A model generated the notes under the pieces. It saw nothing but the letters and a program-made list of their open reading frames with translations. It was not told the origin of the DNA and ran no database searches. Position numbers and translations under genes: made by a program. A DNA stretch of 64,000 nt from Rhizobium sp. Root482 (GTDB lineage: Bacteria; Pseudomonadota; Alphaproteobacteria; Rhizobiales; Rhizobiaceae). Each line of letters starts with the position of its first letter. Within the stretch, counting starts at the first letter, position 1. The stretch is taken from the NCBI RefSeq assembly GCF_001426565.1, contig NZ_LMFA01000026.1:175536-239535 (forward strand), in the 5' to 3' direction. This document shows, piece after piece, positions 57,834-64,000 of the stretch.

Positions 57834-58865
57834 GTGTCGAATTCCACGCCGGCAACCATCGAAGACGTCGCCCGGATCGCTGAGGTTTCGATCGCGACGG
57901 TCTCGCGGGCGATCCACACGCCGGAAAAGGTGGCAAACTCGACGCGGCTGAAGGTCAACCAGGCGATCGCCGTCACCGGTTATACGACAAATGCCATGGC
58001 CCGGAGCCTCAGGCTCGGCCGGTCGAACATGATTCTCGTCGTCGCTCCCGATATCGGCGACCCGAATTTTTCCAATATTCTGGTTGGCCTTGAGAACGAG
58101 GCGCGCTCGCATGGCTATGGCGTGCTGATCGGCCATACCCAGAACGATGCCCAGCGCGGGCTGGAATATCTGAAGTTTCTCAACTCAAATCAGGCCGCTG
58201 GGCTGATCCTTTTCACCGGCATCTTGCCCTTTGGCCATCAGGCCATGACCGCGCGCCTGCCGCCGAGCGTCGGCGTCTTCGAACCGGTGTTCAATGGCGG
58301 CATTCCCTATGTCGGCGTCGATGACATGGAAGGCGCCCGCAAGGCGATCGACCTCCTGGTTGCCGAGGGCCACCGCAACATCGCCTTCATCGGCGATTCC
58401 CGCACGCGGCTCGCCTATGGCCGGCGGCGCATGGGCTATGAAGCCGGGCTCGACGCGGCCGGCGTTAGCGCCGATCAGCGCATCGTGCTCGAAGGCGACG
58501 GCACGATCGAAAGCGGCCGGCTTGCCGTCGAACGGCTATTCATGCGCGATACGCTGCCGACCGCCTTCATGTGCGTCAACGACCAGACCGCGATCGGGGT
58601 GATGATCGGCCTTGGTGCGCGCGGCTATGACATCCCCCGCGATTTTTCGGTGACCGGTTTCGACGACGTGCCGCAGGCGAGCTTCATGTCGCCGGCGCTG
58701 ACCACCATTCGCCAGCCGCGGACGCTGATCGGCAAGCATGCCATGGCCTTGCTGCTGGAACTCTTGTCCAGCGGGCAGCCGGCCGAAACGGAGATCCTGC
58801 TGCGCCCGGATCTCATCGTTCGCAATTCGGTCGCCGCGCCGCCGCGGCAACGGATAAAGCGCTGA
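57834..58865 (+). CDS. LacI-family regulator of the divergent sugar importer
   Basis: The 343-residue protein has a LacI helix-turn-helix (TIEDVARIAEVSIATVSRAI) with hinge AMARSLRLGRSNMI, then a sugar-binding-like effector domain. GTG start at 57834 with AAGG about nine bases upstream puts the helix-turn-helix at the expected distance from the N-terminus; the open frame upstream, from a TTG at 57744, gives an implausible 30-residue tail. The two mirror-image operators in the divergent gap are the likely targets. The effector is probably the sugar carried by the importer. Confidence 0.92.
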   Translation: MSNSTPATIEDVARIAEVSIATVSRAIHTPEKVANSTRLKVNQAIAVTGYTTNAMARSLRLGRSNMILVVAPDIGDPNFSNILVGLENEARSHGYGVLIGHTQNDAQRGLEYLKFLNSNQAAGLILFTGILPFGHQAMTARLPPSVGVFEPVFNGGIPYVGVDDMEGARKAIDLLVAEGHRNIAFIGDSRTRLAYGRRRMGYEAGLDAAGVSADQRIVLEGDGTIESGRLAVERLFMRDTLPTAFMCVNDQTAIGVMIGLGARGYDIPRDFSVTGFDDVPQASFMSPALTTIRQPRTLIGKHAMALLLELLSSGQPAETEILLRPDLIVRNSVAAPPRQRIKR

Positions 58866-58881
58866 ATACCGAAGCCTGAAA

Positions 58882-58897
58882 GATGGGCAAGCCCATC
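58882..58897 (-). terminator. possible hairpin between convergent LacI and chemoreceptor genes
   Basis: GATGGGC and GCCCATC form a 7-base-pair stem with a two-base gap, and CTTTC follows on the minus strand. Only 61 bases separate the two stop codons, so one hairpin may serve both, but it is weak. Confidence 0.35.
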
Positions 58898-58926
58898 AGC
58901 GCCCCGTCAGTCCGCCGACACCCTGC

Positions 58927-60441
58927 TCAGCCGGCGCGACGCATTGCCGGAGGGCGGGCGATCAGTTCGAAGGCTTGCGCGTTGGACACGGTGAACTGAT
59001 CCGCAAGGTCCTTCAGCGTCGTGCTGACCCGCATCAGATTATGGGTGGCGGCATTGGTCTGCTCGACCATGGCCGCATTCTGCTGGGTCATCTGGTCCAT
59101 GTTGCCGACCGTCGTATTGATCTCGCCGATGCCGATCGCCTGTTCGCGGGCCGAGGTGGTGATAGCGTCGATATGGCCATTGATATGTTCGACCTGCTGG
59201 CCGATCACGGTCAAGGCCTCGCCGGTCCGGTTGACGAGGGTCACGCCGGTCAGGACATCGGCGAAGGATTTGTCGATGAGCGACTTGATCTCCCTGGCCG
59301 CGTCGGTGGATTTCTGGGCCAGCGCGCGGACTTCCTGGGCGACCACGGCAAAGCCCTTGCCGGCATCGCCGGCACGGGCGGCCTCCACCCCGGCGTTCAG
59401 CGCCAGGAGATTGGTCTGGAAGGAAATCTCGTCGATGACGCCGATGATCTCGGTGATCCGCCGCGAGGAATCCTCGATGGCGCCCATCGCCGACACTGCC
59501 TGGCCGACAACTTCACCGGCCTTGCGCGCTTCGGCGGTCGCATGGCCGACGACGCGGCGGGCCTCTTCGGTGCGGCTGGCGGATTCCCGGGAGATCGTGG
59601 TGATTTCCTCGAGGGCTGCCGCGGTTTCCTCCAGCGACGCGGCCTGCTGTTCGGTTCGGCGCGCCATATTGTCCGTGCCTGTTACCAATTCGCCGGCATT
59701 ACCGGAGGTTTCGTCGGCGGCCATGACGATCGAGCCGAGCGCCCTGTCCAGCGTTGCCAGCGCGCTGTTGAAATTGGTCTTCAGGTTTTCGAACTGCGGC
59801 GCCAGTTCGTCGTCGATCGTGGCGGTCAGATCGCCCCCGGCGAGACGTGCCAGCGACGCCTCGATCGCCGCAAGCGCGTGATCCTGCTGTTCGGCATGCA
59901 GCCGGCGCTCGGTCTCCGACTGGACGCGGGCTTCCTCGAGTGCTTCGAGATAGACCGAGATGCCGTAATCCATGTCGATGAAGGCGGCCTTCATGACGGC
60001 CGTGATATCGAGGCTGACATCCTTCGCCTTCTTCCTGTGGAGAAAGCCGTCGAGATGTTTTTCGACAACCGCCCGGACGATGGATTCGACGATCAGCGCA
60101 TAGCCGCCGATATACCAGCGGGGATCGAGACCAAGGCGTGCATGGATCCGGCCGACGGAGGTGACGGCATCGACATAATCTGCATCGAAATCGGCCGAGG
60201 CGATCTTTTCCCAATGTCGGACCTGGCGCGATTTGGCGCTCTTCACATGGGCGTCGCTCGCAAAGAATTTCGCGGTCACCGGATGGGCGGTCGCCTTTGC
60301 GTAAAAGGCATCGAGAGCGCCGTCGAGCGAGGCGGCAATGACAGGCTTTGCCTTGCGCAACGCATCGCGCTCTGCCTTGCCGAGGCCGACGAAATCCAGC
60401 CGCTCGCTCAGATCACGGCCTGTGGAACCCTTTGCAGTCAT
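58927..60441 (-). CDS. globin-coupled soluble chemoreceptor (HemAT-like)
   Basis: The 504-residue protein has an N-terminal sensor globin (residues ~20-185) with a proximal-His candidate His76 in RQVRHWEKI, then a HAMP-like linker (ARLAGGDLTATIDDELAP) and a full methyl-accepting signalling domain (EISFQTNLLALNAGVEAARAGDAGK in part). There is no transmembrane segment, so it senses oxygen or another haem ligand in the cytoplasm. No C-terminal NWETF tether. ATG at 60441 has AGGA eight bases upstream. No che genes are adjacent. It lies between the sugar importer and xylAB. Confidence 0.93.
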   Translation of the reverse strand: MTAKGSTGRDLSERLDFVGLGKAERDALRKAKPVIAASLDGALDAFYAKATAHPVTAKFFASDAHVKSAKSRQVRHWEKIASADFDADYVDAVTSVGRIHARLGLDPRWYIGGYALIVESIVRAVVEKHLDGFLHRKKAKDVSLDITAVMKAAFIDMDYGISVYLEALEEARVQSETERRLHAEQQDHALAAIEASLARLAGGDLTATIDDELAPQFENLKTNFNSALATLDRALGSIVMAADETSGNAGELVTGTDNMARRTEQQAASLEETAAALEEITTISRESASRTEEARRVVGHATAEARKAGEVVGQAVSAMGAIEDSSRRITEIIGVIDEISFQTNLLALNAGVEAARAGDAGKGFAVVAQEVRALAQKSTDAAREIKSLIDKSFADVLTGVTLVNRTGEALTVIGQQVEHINGHIDAITTSAREQAIGIGEINTTVGNMDQMTQQNAAMVEQTNAATHNLMRVSTTLKDLADQFTVSNAQAFELIARPPAMRRAG

Positions 60442-60589
60442 GCTGCCATCCTTTGACGTTGGAGAGAATGCGACTGCGACGTCGACGTCATGTCGGCAGG
60501 AAATACGCAAGATGGCCGGTGTTAGGATTTCATCGTTAAGAATGACTGAAGGAGGCCTGTCCAAAATGACGCACCATGGCGGATCGGGC

Positions 60590-60617
60590 AACGAAAAGGG
60601 GGCGCCGCGGCGCCCCC
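60590..60617 (-). terminator. Rho-independent terminator of xylBA
   Basis: GGGGGCGCC and GGCGCCCCC (60598-60617 in full, a perfect palindrome around GC) are followed on the minus strand by TTTTCGTTG. It lies 22 bases after the xylA stop. Confidence 0.8.
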
Positions 60618-60639
60618 TGGATAATCTGCGGAAATACGT

Positions 60640-61947
60640 TCAGACGTAGCGGTTGACGACGTTTTCGAGCAGCTCCTGCTGGCCGGATTTCGGCTGCGGG
60701 TTGAGATCGGTCTTTTCGACATAGGCCGTGATCTCTTCCAGCGACATGCCGGTCAGACGCTTTTGACCCTCTTGCGTCTTCCAGCCGGCATAGCGCGCAT
60801 CCAGCGGTCCGGACAGCGCCTTGTCCTCAACCATTTTCGCCGCGGCGCGCAGGCCCCGGGCGCAGCAATCCATGCCGCCGATATGACCGATCAGGAGGTC
60901 CTGCGGATCGATCGACTGGCGGCGCAGCTTGGCGTCGAAATTGGTGCCGCCGGTGGTAAAGCCGCCGCCCGACAGGACCTGGTAATAGGCCAGCGCCATT
61001 TCCGGCACATTGTTGGGGAACTGGTCGGTATCCCAGCCGGACTGGTAGTCGTTGCGGTTCATGTCGATCGAGCCGAAAATGCCATAGGCATTGGCCAGCG
61101 CCAGCTCGTGTTCGAAGGAATGGCCGGCAAGGATCGCATGGCCCTGCTCGATATTGACCTTGACCTCGTTTTCCAGCCCGTAGGCCTTCAGGAAGCCGTA
61201 GACCGTGGCGACATCGTAGTCGTACTGGTGCTTGGTCGGCTCCTGCGGCTTCGGCTCGATCAGGATGGCGCCCTTGAAGCCGATCTTGTGCTTGTATTCG
61301 ACCACCATGTTGACGAAGCGGCCAAGCTGGTCGAGTTCCTGCTTCACATTGGTGTTGAGCAGCGTCTCATAGCCTTCGCGACCGCCCCAGAGAACGTAAT
61401 TCTGGCCGCCGAGCTTCAGCGTCGCATCCATGCAGGTCTTCACCGTTGCCGCAGCAAAGGCAAAGACATCCGGGTCCGGATTGGTGGCGGCACCCGACAT
61501 ATAGCGGCGGTGGGAAAACAGGTTCGCCGTGCCCCAGAGCAGCTTGACGCCGGTTTCGGACTGCTTCTTGGCGAAGTAATCGACGATCTCCTCGAGGTTC
61601 CTGGTGTTTTCGGCAAAATTCCTGCCTTCCGGGCGCACATCGGCATCGTGGAAGCAATAGAACGGCGCGCCGAGCAGCGAAAAGAGTTCGAAGGCGACAT
61701 CGGCCTTCAGCTTGGCCGCCTTCATGCTGTCATCGAACCAGGGACGCTCGAAGGTTTGGCCGCCGAAGGGGTCGCCGCCCGGCCAGACAAGGCTGTGCCA
61801 ATAGGCGACGGCAAACCGCAGATGGTCCTCCATGCGCTTGCCAAGGACGATCTCGTCCGGATTGTAGTGGCGGAAGGCCAGCGGATTGGTGCTGTCGGTG
61901 CCTTCATATTTGATCTTGGCGATATCGCCGAAAAAGCCTGTGCTCAT
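60640..61947 (-). CDS. xylA: xylose isomerase
   Basis: The 435-residue class II xylose isomerase converts D-xylose to D-xylulose (and glucose to fructose). Metal and catalytic residues are seen in [10 protein letters not shown] (His, Asp), [15 protein letters not shown] (Glu, Lys) and GSIDMNRND (Asp). Length is typical for the longer class. ATG at 61947 has AGGAGA six bases upstream; an in-frame extension lies in repeat sequence. It follows xylB with a 104-base gap that contains a repeat copy. Confidence 0.97.
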   Translation of the reverse strand: MSTGFFGDIAKIKYEGTDSTNPLAFRHYNPDEIVLGKRMEDHLRFAVAYWHSLVWPGGDPFGGQTFERPWFDDSMKAAKLKADVAFELFSLLGAPFYCFHDADVRPEGRNFAENTRNLEEIVDYFAKKQSETGVKLLWGTANLFSHRRYMSGAATNPDPDVFAFAAATVKTCMDATLKLGGQNYVLWGGREGYETLLNTNVKQELDQLGRFVNMVVEYKHKIGFKGAILIEPKPQEPTKHQYDYDVATVYGFLKAYGLENEVKVNIEQGHAILAGHSFEHELALANAYGIFGSIDMNRNDYQSGWDTDQFPNNVPEMALAYYQVLSGGGFTTGGTNFDAKLRRQSIDPQDLLIGHIGGMDCCARGLRAAAKMVEDKALSGPLDARYAGWKTQEGQKRLTGMSLEEITAYVEKTDLNPQPKSGQQELLENVVNRYV

Positions 61948-61983
61948 GGTTTTCTCCTGATGTGTCGTTGGAATTTTGGAATG

Positions 61984-62045
61984 CCCCTCATCCGCCCTAT
62001 CGGGCACCCTCTCCCCGCAAGCGGGGAGAGGGTTAGGGTGAGGGG
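61984..62045. repeat. CTTCTCCCC-type hairpin repeat, copy 7 (CCCTCTCCCC variant)
   Basis: CCCCTCATCCGCCCTATCGGGCA is followed by CCCTCTCCCCGC / GCGGGGAGAGGG with loop AA, then TTAGGGTGAGGGG. It sits between xylB and xylA inside one transcription unit, so the mRNA would carry the hairpin. Confidence 0.85.
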
Positions 62046-62051
62046 CGCCTT

Positions 62052-63509
62052 CTAGTTCGCAGTCACCGACCTGATTGCCGGATAAAGCCGCCGGTAGCGC
62101 TGGTAGGCCTCCTCGTAAGCGCCGCGCAGCGCCGTATCCGGCTCGATGGTTTCGGCGGTCGTCGGCGCGTTGAAGACGGCGAGCGGATCCGCTCCGATTG
62201 CCGCCACCAGCCCGAGACGGGCAGCACCGAAGGCTGCGCCGAAATCGCCGTCGGCGGGAAGATCGACAGGCAGGCCGAGCGCGGTGGCGATCGATTTTAG
62301 CCAGTAGCGCGAGCGCGAACCGCCACCGATGGCGGTGACGCGGGAAAGCTCGGTGCCGGCCGCGCGCAGAGCTTCGAGATTGTCGCGAAGGGCAAAGGAC
62401 ACGCCCTCCAGCACCGCCTGGGTCAGCACCACGCGGCTGCTTTCATGGCCAAGCCCGGTAAAGACGCCGCGGATGGCCGCATCATTGTGCGGCGTGCGCT
62501 CGCCGGAGAGATAGGGCAGGAAGGTGACGCCGGTGGGCGCTTTCAGTTCATCGCCAAGCTCACCGGTCAGTTCGCCGGCGCTCTTGCCGGTTACACCGGA
62601 ATGCCAGTTGAGCGCGTCGGTCGCCGACAGGATGACGCCCATCTGGTGCCAGGTGTTCGGAAGCGCGTGGCAAAAGGCATGTACGGCGCTCTCTGGATTG
62701 GGCAAATAGCTGGAATTGGCGGCAAACAGGACGCCGGAGGTTCCGAGCGACACGAAGGCATGCCCCTCACCGACCGTGCCCATGCCGCAGGCCGAGGCCG
62801 CATTGTCGCCCGCCCCGCCGGCCACCACCACATCGGCGCCCATGCCCCATTGGGCTGCGAGATTGCTTTTGAGCGTGCCGCCCGCCTCGGTGCCTTCGAT
62901 CAGGCGCGGCATCTGCCGTTTCTCAAGTCCGGTCGCGGCAAGGAGGGATTCCGACCAGGCGCGTTTTCCGGTGTCGAGCCAGGAGGTGCCGGCCGAATCC
63001 GACATCTCCGAAACATGATCGCCGGTCAGCCACAGGCGCAGATAATCCTTCGGCAACAGCACCCAGCGCAGTTTCGCAAAGACCGCCGGTTCGTTTTCGG
63101 CGACCCAGACGAGCTTCGGGGCGGTAAAGCCCGGAAAGACGATATTGCCGGTGAGCGCGCGGAACTGCGGATCGGCATCGAGTGCGGCCGCCTGCGCAAA
63201 GCTGCGCGTATCGTTCCAGAGGATGCAGGGGCGCAATACCCTGTCCTGATCGTCCAGCAGGGTCGCGCCGTGCATATGGCCGGACAGTCCAATGCCGCGG
63301 ACGGCGGCAAGCTCCGCCGGATGCGCGGCCTTCAGACCGGCGATCGCCTCCTCGGTCGCCCTGATCCAGTCGGCCGGATCCTGTTCCGACCAGCCGGGAT
63401 GCGGGCGCGAAACATCCATCGCGCCCGATGCCGAGCCGACGACGCGCTGGCTGTCGTCGATCAGCAGTGCCTTCACCCCGGACGTGCCGAGATCGATCCC
63501 CAGATACAT
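62052..63509 (-). CDS. xylB: xylulokinase
   Basis: The 485-residue FGGY kinase phosphorylates D-xylulose to xylulose-5-phosphate for the pentose phosphate pathway. The ATP-phosphate loop [17 protein letters not shown] is at the N-terminus; [13 protein letters not shown] and a C-terminal [17 protein letters not shown] are typical of xylulokinases. GGGAGAG precedes the ATG. It starts 11 bases after the LacI-type gene, so regulator and kinase are co-transcribed, with xylA downstream. Confidence 0.96.
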   Translation of the reverse strand: MYLGIDLGTSGVKALLIDDSQRVVGSASGAMDVSRPHPGWSEQDPADWIRATEEAIAGLKAAHPAELAAVRGIGLSGHMHGATLLDDQDRVLRPCILWNDTRSFAQAAALDADPQFRALTGNIVFPGFTAPKLVWVAENEPAVFAKLRWVLLPKDYLRLWLTGDHVSEMSDSAGTSWLDTGKRAWSESLLAATGLEKRQMPRLIEGTEAGGTLKSNLAAQWGMGADVVVAGGAGDNAASACGMGTVGEGHAFVSLGTSGVLFAANSSYLPNPESAVHAFCHALPNTWHQMGVILSATDALNWHSGVTGKSAGELTGELGDELKAPTGVTFLPYLSGERTPHNDAAIRGVFTGLGHESSRVVLTQAVLEGVSFALRDNLEALRAAGTELSRVTAIGGGSRSRYWLKSIATALGLPVDLPADGDFGAAFGAARLGLVAAIGADPLAVFNAPTTAETIEPDTALRGAYEEAYQRYRRLYPAIRSVTAN

Positions 63510-63520
63510 GATGCTCTCCC

Positions 63521-64000
63521 TTAGTCTTTCCGGCCCTGTTCGGGCTCGTTTCGGCTGCCCTGCTCGAAGGGCAGATTTGTTTCACTGCCCTGCTCGAAGG
63601 GCAGGTTGTCTTTCAGGAAAATATCGATGCGGATGCGCTCCTGCGCCCCGACGACGGCCATGCCGTCGGCCTTGGCCTTGAGCACGCGGATGGCGCTGCG
63701 CACTTCATGACCGGCATCCTGGTTCAGGACCGCATCGATCTGCCCCTCTTCGAGAGCCGCACGCGTATGCGGAGTCAGTTCATGGGCGATGACGCAGATC
63801 GGCGGTCCCTTGCCACGCTTTTTCAGCGCCGCGATCAGGCCGCGATTGCCGGCGCCGAGACTGTAGATGCCGGCAATTTCGGGGGAAGCGGCGAGTGTCT
63901 CGCCGATCAGCCGCGCCACGCGCGCGGGATCGTCCTGGCCTTCGATGACCGGCAAAAGCCTGTGATCGGGAAACATCTCCTCCATCACGGCTAAAAATCC
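63521..64000 (-). CDS. LacI-family regulator, C-terminal part (5' end outside window)
   Basis: The frame runs to the window edge with no start (upstream codons GFLAV then MEEMFPDHR), so only about 160 C-terminal residues are visible. They match the effector-binding half of a LacI-family regulator: VIEGQDDPARVARLIGETL and AGIYSLGAGNRGLIAALKKRG, ending before an unusual tail. Gene order suggests it controls xylBA (a XylR role), but the DNA-binding domain is not in view. The tail has a duplicated decapeptide NLPFEQGSxx encoded by a 30-base tandem repeat. Confidence 0.85.
   Translation of the reverse strand, partial: GFLAVMEEMFPDHRLLPVIEGQDDPARVARLIGETLAASPEIAGIYSLGAGNRGLIAALKKRGKGPPICVIAHELTPHTRAALEEGQIDAVLNQDAGHEVRSAIRVLKAKADGMAVVGAQERIRIDIFLKDNLPFEQGSETNLPFEQGSRNEPEQGRKD
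63555..63604. repeat. two tandem hairpin units in the 3' end of the LacI-type gene
   Basis: CTGCCCTGCTCGAAGGGCAG occurs at 63555-63574 and again at 63585-63604, a 30-base period. Each copy is a hairpin (CTGCCCT/AGGGCAG). The repeat keeps the reading frame and encodes the decapeptide twice. Confidence 0.85.

Overview
The window is ordinary chromosomal sequence from a Rhizobiaceae alphaproteobacterium (Rhizobium/Agrobacterium group). The evidence is high GC with dense genes, a glgPBCA-pgm glycogen cluster in the order known from Agrobacterium and Rhizobium, a split pntAA-pntAB-pntB transhydrogenase next to an aa3-oxidase subunit IV, heterotetrameric sarcosine oxidase genes in soxBDAG order, an RpsU with the alphaproteobacterial sequence, and several copies of rhizobial-type intergenic hairpin repeats. 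I saw no rRNA, tRNA, CRISPR array, insertion sequence or prophage.

Layout. 1-0.85 kb: 3' end of a Tad-pilus-like von Willebrand A protein. 1.1-10.2 kb: glycogen operon glgP-glgB-glgC-glgA-pgm. A repeat-rich 1.2 kb stretch with one small hypothetical gene separates it from glgX (11.5-13.5 kb). 13.6-15.1 kb: overlapping MaoC-like and DUF2332 genes. 15.4-20.6 kb (minus): sarcosine oxidase soxB-D-A-G. 21-22.4 kb: rpsU with a clear terminator, then a TPR lipoprotein. 22.4-27.2 kb (minus): diguanylate cyclase, pnt operon, small cytochrome oxidase subunit. 27.6-31.9 kb: glutamine-amidotransferase-like hydrolase, 2-hydroxyacid dehydrogenase, LacI regulator, MarR regulator and creatininase-family gene. 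31.9-32.6 kb: Phd/PIN toxin-antitoxin pair. 32.7-34.8 kb: CobW-type metal GTPase with a WD40 protein. 34.9-37.6 kb (minus): glyoxalase-superfamily protein, GNAT, and ornithine decarboxylase preceded by a long structured leader that resembles the alphaproteobacterial speF RNA. 38.1-38.7 kb: MazEF-like pair. 38.7-41.4 kb: LysR regulator and a DUF1007/NicO metal-export pair. 41.4-46.8 kb: small housekeeping and accessory genes (GNAT, DUF533, eda, CYTH, YafY/VOC, trhO). 46.9-49.7 kb: GGDEF-EAL protein and FMN reductase.

49.8-64 kb is a sugar-catabolism island, almost entirely on the minus strand: GH1 beta-glucosidase, Gfo/Idh dehydrogenase, TIM-barrel isomerase, a ribose-type ABC importer with a divergent LacI regulator, a soluble globin-coupled chemoreceptor, xylA, xylB and the 3' end of another LacI regulator. 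Three different near-perfect or perfect palindromes lie exactly where LacI-family operators would be expected in this island: a doubled operator between the importer and its regulator, one upstream of the beta-glucosidase, and one upstream of the isomerase gene.

No defence island or clearly novel multigene machine is visible. The most promising targets are regulatory: the ornithine decarboxylase leader, which is open in one frame to within 3 nt of the gene; the doubled mirror-image operator; and a decapeptide/hairpin duplication in the last LacI gene. The glucosidase-dehydrogenase-isomerase set is a plausible but unproven sugar-oxidation pathway.
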